From Allofournierella massiliensis (GTDB lineage Bacteria; Bacillota; Clostridia; Oscillospirales; Ruminococcaceae): a stretch of 41,489 nucleotides of DNA. Both the position numbers and the translations under genes were made by a program. How positions within the stretch are numbered: position 1 is the stretch's first letter; each line of letters begins with the position of its first letter. Below are positions 32,582-41,408 of this stretch, piece after piece. The stretch lies in the NCBI RefSeq assembly GCF_004345265.1, contig NZ_SLUM01000030.1:1-41489 (forward strand). Direction: 5' to 3'. The notes beneath the pieces are model-generated. The model worked only from the letters and a program-made list of their open reading frames with translations. It was not told the DNA's origin and did no database searches.

Positions 32582-35500
32582 AACACTGGGTAAAACAATC
32601 CGTTGCCGCATTGTTGACGGGATTGATGTTGACCACATCGGTTCCGATTTCTGCATTTGCGCGGGGAGAAGATCAGCAAGGTGGAGTAGTGAGTCAAGTC
32701 GATTTTGTGCCATCGGTTGAATATGGCTCGACGGAAAGAGAAACCGCGACGGTAACATATCATCGTGATGGTATCGCTCCGCCTGCATATAATGTGATAT
32801 TTTTGGTGGATGTTTCCTGGCAGGGCAGTGGCTCCATGGAGCAGTTCAAGTATCTGGTGGGCAATGAAGCGTTTGAGTCCCTTTTTGAGAATGAGGAAGA
32901 GTTTGCCTCTACGCTGCAGATTATTACCTATCAGCAGGAAGTAACCCAGAATCTTTCGGGAATCAGGACGCGCGAAGGTCTGCTGAATGCGTTGAACAAC
33001 ATCAATGCAGTAGAAGGGCAGGGAACTGCAGATGCCACTAAGGGCTTGAATGCGGCGATTGCTGAAGTGTCGAAGGCCAAAAGCAACAACAATAATCCCA
33101 CTGTGGTGTTTTGGGTGTTGGGCAGCTACTTAGGTTCCGCTGATAAAAGTGCGATAGAAAGCGAGCTGCAGAAGCTGAAGAATACTCTGAATGAGGATGG
33201 CGATGCGCTGATTACCTGGCAATACGGCTGTGATGCGCCCAATGAGCTGCTTGCAGAATATGCAACTGAATATACACCGGCCAACGCAAATCAGCCTGTT
33301 GTGGCGGCTTATTGTGAGACGGATGGTGCGCTGTATCGCCAGGGAGTGGCGGATACACTGGAAGCTGTTTTGCATGAGCACTACAGAGACACAGGATTTA
33401 TCCTTAGCCTGAACAGCAATCAGACCGTGGTAACGGAAATTAAAGGCGCTCGATTTGAAAGCAGCAATCATTCCACAGAGATTGAGTTTGAAATTGCGGA
33501 AGATGGCAAAAGTGTAGGGGTCAAAGTAAATAAGCTGTGCCAGCAGACGGATCTGGATTTGATTCTGGAAGTAGAGCTGGACTGTAATGTCCATAAAGAA
33601 CAAATTGCTGTTGACGCGTCAGAATTGAAAAAGCTGTACAGTGGAACATTTGATGAAACAACGAGTGATGCACCGGTACAAATTCCGTCGGTAACGATTG
33701 ACCGCCAGCTTTATACCATTACCTTTGAAACGGGAAACAGCGGTACGGTGGACTCGATTCAGGCGATGGGAGACCAGATTGTGACCATGCCTGGCAGCGA
33801 CAATCTGACCAACATAGGCAATAGTTTTGGCGGCTGGAATGTGACTGCGGGAGAAGTAAATCTGGAAACTCATTATGATTCCGGCGAGGTGATTCTCATG
33901 CCGGAAGGCAATATGACGCTCACACCTGCCTGGGCGCATGTGGAATTGGAACTGGATCTGGGCGAAGTGTATGTGGATGAGCCTGGCACGAATAATATGA
34001 GTGAAAACGCAAAAGTTGGCAGTGGTAAGTGGTTGAATTTTTCCGGTTGTGAAATTGATGGCCAACTTTTTGACCAGGACAATATTATCAGTGTTCAGGT
34101 AATTGATAAAAATATAAATTATGCATTTGTAAATGAAAAGACCCCTGGAGCAGAGGTTGAAATATATGACCCGGATATTCCGGAGGTTTATGCGCGTCAT
34201 GTGGGTGCTACGCTGGAGGATGATGTCATCGCCTACCTGGTAAAAAATCAGGAAGACAAAGGAAAATACGATTTGATCATTGCAGGACCGGGCGGGGTAA
34301 AAGCGCCGCAAAGTTTGTACCAGTGGTTATATTCGGCCTCTTACTTAAAAACTGTAGATTTGGAGGCACTTGATACCAGCAACACCGTTAGCATGCAGGA
34401 AATGTTTCATGAATGCAAAGGCTTAGAAGAGATTAAATTTGGTGAAAATTTTGACACTGCTAATGTGACAAATATGTCATATATGTTTTATCAATGTCAT
34501 AAGCTGACCGCCATTGATGTGGCGAAGTTTAATACATCGAAAGTGACAACGTTCCACCGGATGTTCTCGAGCTGTCCTAGTCTCACTACTTTGAATTTGA
34601 AGAGTTTCGATACTTCAGCTGCAACGAACGTGTCTTATATGTTCCAGGGGGCAAGTAAACTGATTGACTTGGATTTGTCCGGATTTGACACATCCGGGGT
34701 GACGAATATGAGTTGGATGTTCCAAGAGTGCACTAGTCTGACTTCCATAGAATTTGGCGAAACTTTTGACACATCGCAAGTCACTACCATGAGTTTCATG
34801 TTCCATGAGTGTAAGTCTCTTAAGTCTTTACATTTGGATTTTGATACGGCGAATGTGACGGAGATGAATCAAATGTTTGCCTGGATGAAGAGTCTGGAAA
34901 GCATTACGTTTGGCGACAGGTTCAAAACGCCCAAAGTCACAAATTATTTTGCGATGTTTATCGGCGATGAAAAATTAACGACGGTAGATTTGAGTGGTTT
35001 TGGCAGTTCCAGTTATGAAGAAGGCGCTGTTAACATACCGATGAATAGAATGTTTGAGCAATGCGAAGCATTGGAAATCGTTGTTTTTGGTGATGACTTT
35101 GACACGCAAAATGTAGTGAATATGCAAAATATGTTCTTGGGCTGCTCAAAATTGGAAACCGTTGATTTCGGAAAGAAATTTAACACATCCAGAGTGACCG
35201 ATTTTAGCTCCATGTTTTCGGGATGTCAGTCTCTTACTACCATTACACCGTTCGATCAGCTTGATACGACCAGTGCCACTAATATGGGATATATGTTTAG
35301 TTCCTGCAAATCGCTGACTGAGATCGACTTTGGAGAAAAAGTGGATACATCCAGCGTAACAAATCTGAAGGCCATGTTTAATTACTGTACGGCATTGCAA
35401 AGCGTGAAATTGGGTGAGCACTTTGATGTCTCCAATGCAGAGTCTATTGCAGAACTGTTTTATCATTGCGAAAATCTGGAAACCGTAACTGGAACTATCA

Positions 35501-38403
35501 AATTTTCAACCGAAGAGCCCAATGCAGCCACGACGATGGCGGACATGTTTAATTCCTGCTACAAATTGAAAAGTGTGCCCATTGAACCCGTACCAAGAGG
35601 AGCGAAATATCGGTTTAATAATCTGTCAACAATGCAGAATATGTTCAACAGCTGTATAGCTCTGGAAAATGTGGACTTGGGGAATTGGGAAGTACCAAAC
35701 CTAACCAGCACAGATACCATGTTTTATAATTGCAACCAATTGTCTAAACTGGATCTTTCTTGGAGTGGCATCCAGGCGCTTGAAAATGGTTTTAGCATTA
35801 CAAACATGTTCGGCGTAGCGACTCAAAGTGTAGGTGCTAGTGTAGGGGGCGCGACATTAGAAATTGGTCAGGCGCCCACCGAGAATGATCACTTCATGAA
35901 TGCGGTGGTAAGTGAATTCTTAAAACTGAAAAACTCTGAAATTACAGTAGCTGGCGAGGCTTGGGATCCTTCACAAACATCCGAAGAAGTTTCGGAGAAT
36001 GAAGAAGGCTCTAATACAGAGGAGGAACCGTCCACCCCGGTAACTGGTGAAGAAGATTCTGCTCCCGCAGAGGAGGAACCGTCCACCCCGGTAACTGGTG
36101 AAGAAGATTCTGCTCCCGCAGAGGAGGAACCGTCCACCCCGGTAACTGGTGAAGAAGGTTCTGCTTCCACAGAGGAGGAACCGTCTGCCCCGGTAACCGG
36201 TGAAGAAGGTTCTGCTTCCACAGAGGAGGAACCGTCCGCCCCGGTAACCGGTGAAGAAGATTCTGTTTCCACAGAAGAGGAATTGTCCGCCCCGGTAACC
36301 GGCGAAGAAGGTTCTGCTCCCACAGAGGAGGAGTCGTCCACTCCGGTAGAGGAAGAAGTGCCCGCGCGCTTGATCGACGAAACGGAAAATACATCTGCTG
36401 AGAGCGGAATAATTGCTGCAGCATTGCAAAATGTAACGCAAGTGGCAGGAAAAATAAAGGCCAACATCATTACGTTAGCAGCTGAAAATAATACCGCCAG
36501 AACATTGTCGGCTCCGCAATCTTTTGAAATCTTGGGTGAAACCAATGATGCGAATGAAGAAAATGCGGTTATTAATTCTGCTAATGAAACGATTGTTGTA
36601 CATAAAGATGCAACACCTGCCGGCTCTGTATTTCAGTATCGAATTCATGTGAAATACGTAGGTGATTCCGGAGCTCGAAGCAGCCGCATTGATGTGGAAT
36701 TCCCCATTCCCAATGATGTGAGGGTATTGACCGACGAGGAATTGGAACAGCTGAATCAGCAGAATGGAACGTCTTACACGCTGGTAAATGTTGGAAGTGT
36801 GCAATATATTGACGGGCAGGGCACAGGCCCTATGGGAGGTCGCGTTGTAACGGAACCGTATTACGACACGGAAAGTAAGACCTTGTATGCTTCGTTCAGC
36901 GACCTGTACGCCGGGTGTGAGTTCGAGGTCACGGTTTGGTGCACCAATGAATCGAAGGCCTTCGATAAAGAAACCGGTTATTGTTACTGGGATGGTATTG
37001 CTTACGGCAGCAACAACACCGCTTCGGCGCAATCCAATTACTATCGTCTTTGGGATCACTATAAGGAAGGAGAAGTGCCCGATCCGAAAGAGTATAGTTT
37101 GAGCTATCAATTTGTGGGCGATGTGCCGCCGGATGCCGAGCTGCCTGCTTCGGGTCTTTACGAAGCGGGAGAGATGATTTCCGTTGAGCAGAAACCAGTA
37201 ACGGCGTATGATTATTATACTTTTACTGGTTGGACCTATATTGATAATGAAGGTGGATCGCAGACGGTCGCTCCGGGAGAGGAACTGAAAATGCCGGCTT
37301 CCAATCTGGTACTGGTTGGCACCTGGACATTGGATAAGGATAAGGCACCTTTCATCACCGTGAAATATCAATATGATGGCAAGGTCCCATCTGGAGCGCC
37401 TAAGATTGATGAAGTGAATGCAGCTATTATTTCGCCTAAGTCGGTACTGGTAGGGGAAAATCATATCGTTGCACAAATCCCGGAAAATGCGGTGAAATAT
37501 TATATCTTTACCGGCTGGACGCCGAGCCTGAGTATAGCTGGTCAGAATATTCCGTTGACAGATACTGATGCGGATGGCGTGTATACAAATGCAGAAAACA
37601 ACTGTTCAATCAGCTCCAGTGGACAACTGCTTACCGAACAGTTCCGCGATAAAGAAGAGGTGGTTGTTACCTACACCGGAAGCTGGCAGGCATTTACTGG
37701 TACGATCAAGTTTAATGCCAACGGTGGCTCAGGTACGATGAAAGACATGGAAAATGTGACTGTTGATGATACCAGAACATTGACTGCAAACACATTCACT
37801 GCGCCGGAAGATTGTTCTTTTCTGGGATGGGCCTTGACGCCTGGTGGCAACATAGTAAAGGAGGATCAGGAAAGTGCGGCTGGTCTGATTACAGAAAAGA
37901 ATCAGGTGGTTACGTTGTATGCGGTCTGGAAGTACACAGAGATCCCGCAGGAAGGAACATTGACCATTGAAAAACAAATAGCAGGAGATTCCGGAAGTGG
38001 TGAATTCAATTTCCGCATCACAAATGGAGCCGGAGATGTTTGGTATATGCATGTTGCGGGAAGCGGATCTGCCACATTAGACGGAACGACTGCCTATCTT
38101 ACCCTGCCGGTCGGTGACTATACTGTGACGGAGTTGGATGGTTTGAATTTCAATGCCGACGAAGCGAATATCACAGTGGATGGTGAATCAAAGGGGAAGG
38201 GCTCTGATATACAAATTTGGATTTCAGCTCTAAATACAACAGATATTGTTTTCGAAAATACTGTGGCCAGCAGCAATATCCCCAACGACAGCAGTGCCGT
38301 GATCAATGGTATGCAGAAGAATGATGATAACCAGTTTACTCTGACCTTCGAACAGAAGAAGGAGCTGGGTCAAGAACTTCCCCAAACCACCACCAGCGAC
38401 TAA
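32578..38403 (+). CDS. Giant secreted VWA / BspA-type LRR surface protein without a sorting signal
   Basis: 1941 residues. Signal peptide KQSVAALLTGLMLTTSVPI. A VWA-like domain (about 60-280) opens with NVIFLVDVSWQGSGSMEQFK, where the DxSxS metal motif is split by an insertion. From about 590 to 1075 there are some 17 BspA/DUF285 leucine-rich repeats of the form FDTSxVTxMxxMFxxCxxL. Then come six 17-residue EEEPSTPVTGEEDSAPA repeats, a conserved-repeat (DUF11-like) domain, InlB-type repeats (YSLSYQFVGDVPP; GTIKFNANGGSGTM...LYAVW), and a CnaB-like domain near 1800. The protein ends ELPQTTTSD with no hydrophobic helix or basic tail, so it cannot be sortase-anchored as read. ATG at 32578, preceded by GGAGGGG and overlapping the upstream stop. 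Likely held by partner fibres or secreted. Confidence 0.85.
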   Translation: MKHWVKQSVAALLTGLMLTTSVPISAFARGEDQQGGVVSQVDFVPSVEYGSTERETATVTYHRDGIAPPAYNVIFLVDVSWQGSGSMEQFKYLVGNEAFESLFENEEEFASTLQIITYQQEVTQNLSGIRTREGLLNALNNINAVEGQGTADATKGLNAAIAEVSKAKSNNNNPTVVFWVLGSYLGSADKSAIESELQKLKNTLNEDGDALITWQYGCDAPNELLAEYATEYTPANANQPVVAAYCETDGALYRQGVADTLEAVLHEHYRDTGFILSLNSNQTVVTEIKGARFESSNHSTEIEFEIAEDGKSVGVKVNKLCQQTDLDLILEVELDCNVHKEQIAVDASELKKLYSGTFDETTSDAPVQIPSVTIDRQLYTITFETGNSGTVDSIQAMGDQIVTMPGSDNLTNIGNSFGGWNVTAGEVNLETHYDSGEVILMPEGNMTLTPAWAHVELELDLGEVYVDEPGTNNMSENAKVGSGKWLNFSGCEIDGQLFDQDNIISVQVIDKNINYAFVNEKTPGAEVEIYDPDIPEVYARHVGATLEDDVIAYLVKNQEDKGKYDLIIAGPGGVKAPQSLYQWLYSASYLKTVDLEALDTSNTVSMQEMFHECKGLEEIKFGENFDTANVTNMSYMFYQCHKLTAIDVAKFNTSKVTTFHRMFSSCPSLTTLNLKSFDTSAATNVSYMFQGASKLIDLDLSGFDTSGVTNMSWMFQECTSLTSIEFGETFDTSQVTTMSFMFHECKSLKSLHLDFDTANVTEMNQMFAWMKSLESITFGDRFKTPKVTNYFAMFIGDEKLTTVDLSGFGSSSYEEGAVNIPMNRMFEQCEALEIVVFGDDFDTQNVVNMQNMFLGCSKLETVDFGKKFNTSRVTDFSSMFSGCQSLTTITPFDQLDTTSATNMGYMFSSCKSLTEIDFGEKVDTSSVTNLKAMFNYCTALQSVKLGEHFDVSNAESIAELFYHCENLETVTGTIKFSTEEPNAATTMADMFNSCYKLKSVPIEPVPRGAKYRFNNLSTMQNMFNSCIALENVDLGNWEVPNLTSTDTMFYNCNQLSKLDLSWSGIQALENGFSITNMFGVATQSVGASVGGATLEIGQAPTENDHFMNAVVSEFLKLKNSEITVAGEAWDPSQTSEEVSENEEGSNTEEEPSTPVTGEEDSAPAEEEPSTPVTGEEDSAPAEEEPSTPVTGEEGSASTEEEPSAPVTGEEGSASTEEEPSAPVTGEEDSVSTEEELSAPVTGEEGSAPTEEESSTPVEEEVPARLIDETENTSAESGIIAAALQNVTQVAGKIKANIITLAAENNTARTLSAPQSFEILGETNDANEENAVINSANETIVVHKDATPAGSVFQYRIHVKYVGDSGARSSRIDVEFPIPNDVRVLTDEELEQLNQQNGTSYTLVNVGSVQYIDGQGTGPMGGRVVTEPYYDTESKTLYASFSDLYAGCEFEVTVWCTNESKAFDKETGYCYWDGIAYGSNNTASAQSNYYRLWDHYKEGEVPDPKEYSLSYQFVGDVPPDAELPASGLYEAGEMISVEQKPVTAYDYYTFTGWTYIDNEGGSQTVAPGEELKMPASNLVLVGTWTLDKDKAPFITVKYQYDGKVPSGAPKIDEVNAAIISPKSVLVGENHIVAQIPENAVKYYIFTGWTPSLSIAGQNIPLTDTDADGVYTNAENNCSISSSGQLLTEQFRDKEEVVVTYTGSWQAFTGTIKFNANGGSGTMKDMENVTVDDTRTLTANTFTAPEDCSFLGWALTPGGNIVKEDQESAAGLITEKNQVVTLYAVWKYTEIPQEGTLTIEKQIAGDSGSGEFNFRITNGAGDVWYMHVAGSGSATLDGTTAYLTLPVGDYTVTELDGLNFNADEANITVDGESKGKGSDIQIWISALNTTDIVFENTVASSNIPNDSSAVINGMQKNDDNQFTLTFEQKKELGQELPQTTTSD
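36019..36360 (+). repeat. 51-bp tandem repeat tract (six units plus a partial seventh)
   Basis: Each unit encodes EEEPSTPVTGEEDSAPA or a close variant. The first two are nearly identical at DNA level and later ones drift. It is an acidic, Pro-rich linker between the LRR region and the C-terminal beta domains. Confidence 0.9.
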
Positions 38404-38424
38404 ACCGGAAAGGAGCGATGAAAC

Positions 38425-39042
38425 ATGAAAAAGTTTTTTAAAACCCATGCGAAACTGTGCATCGCCGTTCTGGCTCTGGCGCTGGTCACGGTGGGCGGCA
38501 CTCTGGCTTTGATGGCGGTTTCCTCCAATTCGGTCATCAACAGCTTCACCGCTGCAAGCATCGACACGGAGATTGAAGAAGGCGTTGGTGGTGATGGAAC
38601 AAAACAGGTATCCATCACCAACAAAGGCCCCTCCGATGCCTACGTCCGCGCCCGGATCATGGTATCCGGCGTGGAAAAAGATCAGGTGGGAATTGTTGGC
38701 AGTGTACCTTCTGACGCAGGAATAGCTGCAAACAAGGTCTATCTGGTAATGCCAAACAGCACAACCTGGAAGCAGGCTACAGGAGAAACGGAGAAGGATG
38801 ACTTCTATTACTATCTGGGCGTATTACCCAAAGATGGAGAAACCGATAAGCTATTGACCGAAGTTGTGTTCGGCAGTGAGCTGGCGAACGATCAGAAGTT
38901 CCTTGCCGGGTTCAACATTACCGTCTATCACGAAAGCGTACTGGCCATCAACAAACCGGAACAGCCGAATGGAACGGTTGATTTGAACATGGTAACGAAA
39001 TCTTTCGAGGCGGCCTCTGCAGCAAATGCGGTAACGCCATAA
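38425..39042 (+). CDS. SipW-dependent (TasA/camelysin-like) secreted protein
   Basis: A 205-residue protein with a SipW-type signal peptide: MKKFFKTHAKLCIAVLALAL then TVGGTLALMA, the long hydrophobic core ending in the GGTLA box where SipW cleaves. The mature part begins SSNSVINSFTAASIDTEIEE and is beta-rich (KQVSITNKGPSDAYVRARIMV), as in TasA and camelysin. AGGAG lies 10 bp upstream of the ATG at 38425. It follows the giant VWA protein by 21 bp and precedes the SipW peptidase by 36 bp. Likely a matrix-fibre or accessory (TapA-like) subunit outside the cell. Confidence 0.78.
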   Translation: MKKFFKTHAKLCIAVLALALVTVGGTLALMAVSSNSVINSFTAASIDTEIEEGVGGDGTKQVSITNKGPSDAYVRARIMVSGVEKDQVGIVGSVPSDAGIAANKVYLVMPNSTTWKQATGETEKDDFYYYLGVLPKDGETDKLLTEVVFGSELANDQKFLAGFNITVYHESVLAINKPEQPNGTVDLNMVTKSFEAASAANAVTP

Positions 39043-39078
39043 TATGTGCAAAAAGAAATCGGATAAGGAACTGGTTGC

Positions 39079-39588
39079 ATGCTTCAAAAAATTTGCGGCT
39101 TCTTTTCAACCATCCTGATGGTGGTGCTGCTTGCGCTGGCTGCGGTGCTCATTGTGCCCGTGATTCTGGGCTACACAGAGCTGGCCGTGCTTACCGGCAG
39201 CATGCAGCCCACCATCCCGGTGGGAAGCCTGATCTATGTAAAAGAGGTGGAGCCTTCCACCCTGCAGGTGGGCGATGTGGTCACCTATCAGCTGGAAGGT
39301 GATACCATGGTCACCCACCGGGTGGTGGAAGTCAACCCGGACGAAGGCTATCTGGTTACCCAGGGCGACGCGAACCAAGACCCGGATGGTCAGATCATCT
39401 TCGACCGGATCGTTGGCAAAATGGATTTTCATCTGCCGTATCTTGGATATATCAGCATGAACATCCGCACCCAAACCGGCATTTTTGCCATCTGTGGAAC
39501 GCTGATTGCGATTATTCTGCTTACCTTTATCCCCGAAATTTTCTCCAATGATGAGGAAGAGGAAGAAAAAACCGAACCGGCAAAATAA
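39079..39588 (+). CDS. sipW: SipW-type signal peptidase I
   Basis: A 169-residue membrane peptidase of the ER-type S26B family. N-terminal membrane segment (LMVVLLALAAVLIVPVILG), nucleophile Ser41 in LTGSMQPTIPVGSL, and catalytic His80 in GDTMVTHRVVEV in place of the bacterial Lys. The acidic residue is in GDANQD (Asp97 or Asp102). A second membrane segment (GIFAICGTLIAIILLTFIPEIF) and an acidic tail follow. The Ser/His pair is what separates SipW from ordinary bacterial signal peptidases. It releases the GGTLA-type signal peptides of its neighbours. AAGGAA precedes the ATG. The gene sits inside the run of substrate genes, as sipW does between tapA and tasA in Bacillus subtilis. Confidence 0.9.
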   Translation: MLQKICGFFSTILMVVLLALAAVLIVPVILGYTELAVLTGSMQPTIPVGSLIYVKEVEPSTLQVGDVVTYQLEGDTMVTHRVVEVNPDEGYLVTQGDANQDPDGQIIFDRIVGKMDFHLPYLGYISMNIRTQTGIFAICGTLIAIILLTFIPEIFSNDEEEEEKTEPAK

Positions 39589-39731
39589 CAAAATTGAAGG
39601 GCGGTTTTTTAGGCGGGCTTTAAGTCTTGCATGGTAGGATAGTGGCAGTTTAGAAAACAGCGTTTCTGGAAACAGACAAAGGAAGAACACGGACGCAGCG
39701 GCGCCCGGTATGTACCAAAGGAGGAACGATC

Positions 39732-40469
39732 ATGAAGAAAAAGAAGCTGATGATGGCGGTTGTGTCTGCCTCTCTGGTAGGCGTAGTTGCCATCGGTGGC
39801 ACCCTGGCTTATCTGAGCGATAAGTCCAACACCGTAACCAACACCTTCAACGTGGGCGTTGGTTATACGGAAGATGGCGATCACGTTGGCCTGTGGTTGG
39901 ATGAGAAGAATGTAACAGATCCAGATGGGCCGGAGCGCACTGAGAAAGGCAACCAATATACCGAGCTGATGCCCGGATCTGTTGTGGAAAAAGACCCCAC
40001 CTTCCACCTGACCAAGGGCTCTGCCGACAGCTATGTGTTTGCAGAAGTAAAGGGTCTGGATGCACTAGTAAAGGCAGGCTTTGTGGTGAGCGATACCGAC
40101 CTGAACAATGTTCCGGAGCCGGCATCCAACCTGAGCGACAGCTGGCAGAAGGTTGCCGATTTCGGCGATGATCAGGATGCTGGTCTGGATGGCCTGTACA
40201 TCTACGGTATCAAGGACAGCTGGGCAGAAGGCGGCATTCAGCCCATGACTCCCGGCGGCGGCGAAGACGGCTATACTTACGATGCCATGTTCAACTACGT
40301 GAAGTACAGCAGCACTGTGGAAAACGGCCAGCACAATGAGAATCTGAAGGGTCTGGATGAAGTGACGGTTCGTGGCGTTGCGGTGCAGGAAGCGAACCTG
40401 ACCTGGCAGCAGGCACAGGTAGAAGCCGAAAAGGTACTGGCTGGCCCCACTGCCACTCCCGAGCCGTGA
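39732..40469 (+). CDS. SipW-dependent TasA-like secreted protein
   Basis: A 245-residue protein. The signal peptide (KKLMMAVVSASLVGVVA) ends in the box AIGGTLAYLSDKSNTVTNTF, the classic SipW-dependent type with cleavage after TLA. Mature domain typical of TasA-like proteins: NTFNVGVGYTEDG at the start, PGSVVEKDPTFHL and DSYVFAEVKGLD in the middle. GGAGGAACG lies upstream of the ATG. The 143-bp gap before it has no clear promoter or terminator. Probable extracellular fibre subunit processed by the adjacent SipW. Confidence 0.82.
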   Translation: MKKKKLMMAVVSASLVGVVAIGGTLAYLSDKSNTVTNTFNVGVGYTEDGDHVGLWLDEKNVTDPDGPERTEKGNQYTELMPGSVVEKDPTFHLTKGSADSYVFAEVKGLDALVKAGFVVSDTDLNNVPEPASNLSDSWQKVADFGDDQDAGLDGLYIYGIKDSWAEGGIQPMTPGGGEDGYTYDAMFNYVKYSSTVENGQHNENLKGLDEVTVRGVAVQEANLTWQQAQVEAEKVLAGPTATPEP

Positions 40470-40510
40470 GCGGATACATACGCTGAGAAAATCAAGCAAT
40501 AGTATGGAAC

Positions 40511-40557
40511 AATTCCCCAATAAATCTGCGATGGGTAGCCATCCGGAGGGGATTTAA
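40511..40557 (+). other. Intergenic stem-loop upstream of the third SipW substrate
   Basis: AATTCCCC pairs with GGGGATTT (one mismatch) around an inner hairpin GATGG-GTAG-CCATC. No T-run of terminator type follows. Possibly an mRNA stability element that balances subunit amounts. Confidence 0.3.
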
Positions 40558-40582
40558 AAACAGTGAAAAGGAGTTTTGAACA

Positions 40583-41371
40583 ATGAAACGCAAGAATATG
40601 GCAACGATGGTCACTTGCATTGCCCTGGTAGGCGCAGTAGCAGTAGGTGGCACTCTGGCCCTGCTGAGCCGGGGGTCTAACCCTGTTACCAATACTTTTA
40701 CTGTAGGCAAAGGGTATAAGACTGGTGATGTAATCCTGGATGAGGCTCCTGTAAAGCAGGAGACCAGCGGTGTTAATCTTGGCGATTATGTAGAGATTAC
40801 CTCGAATGATCCAGAGCATCCGGTAGTTCGTGTAAAGGAAAATGACTATAAGAATCTGATCGACACTTCTACTATGGACAAAGACCCTCAGTTCCATATT
40901 TCTGGTGCCTGTGAAGTGAAATATTCTTGGATCGTAGCAAAGGTAGATGGATTTAATACGACTCAGGGAGCCACCACTCTGAAGTTCACTGATGTAATTG
41001 ATGATACACTGGAAAACAACGCGGTCGCTGGTGAGTGGGTCAAAGTAACGAAAAAACCAGAGGGTGGCTATAACTATACTAACGTAACGGACAATACCCA
41101 AATGGGTAATGGCATCTATATTTATAATATGCCGCTGATGGCAGGCCAGAGCACCGAAGATCTTTTCCAGGAATTGGAGATTAATAACTTTGTTGCCGGC
41201 AATAGCCCTTCCACCATTACTGTTACTGGTTATGCAGTAGAAGGTGTATACAGCACTACTGTTGTAGAAGGTGAAGAGACCTATACCCCTGTTGGATACA
41301 ACGACATGCGTGATGCCGTTATGGCGCAGGTTGATACTTGGGCATTCCCCACTGCTGGCGAAGCAGGCTGA
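40583..41371 (+). CDS. SipW-dependent TasA-like secreted protein
   Basis: A 262-residue paralog of the preceding gene. Signal peptide ATMVTCIALVGAVA followed by AVGGTLALLSRGSNPVTNTF. The mature part begins TFTVGKGYKTGDVILDEAPV and contains MDKDPQFHISG, equivalent to EKDPTFHLTKG in the neighbour. AAAAGGAG precedes the ATG. Its third positions are richer in A/T than the two genes before it, so the paralogs are not a recent duplication. Likely a second fibre subunit or fibre-associated protein. Confidence 0.82.
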   Translation: MKRKNMATMVTCIALVGAVAVGGTLALLSRGSNPVTNTFTVGKGYKTGDVILDEAPVKQETSGVNLGDYVEITSNDPEHPVVRVKENDYKNLIDTSTMDKDPQFHISGACEVKYSWIVAKVDGFNTTQGATTLKFTDVIDDTLENNAVAGEWVKVTKKPEGGYNYTNVTDNTQMGNGIYIYNMPLMAGQSTEDLFQELEINNFVAGNSPSTITVTGYAVEGVYSTTVVEGEETYTPVGYNDMRDAVMAQVDTWAFPTAGEAG

Positions 41372-41408
41372 GAGTGTTCCTATTAACTAAAACAAAGAGG
41401 TACATACC

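Noticed and set aside
35889-36545. Minus-strand frame of Ser/Pro-rich repeats opposite the 51-bp repeats
   Set aside because: Antisense reading of the linker repeat of the giant VWA protein, with no independent start or context.
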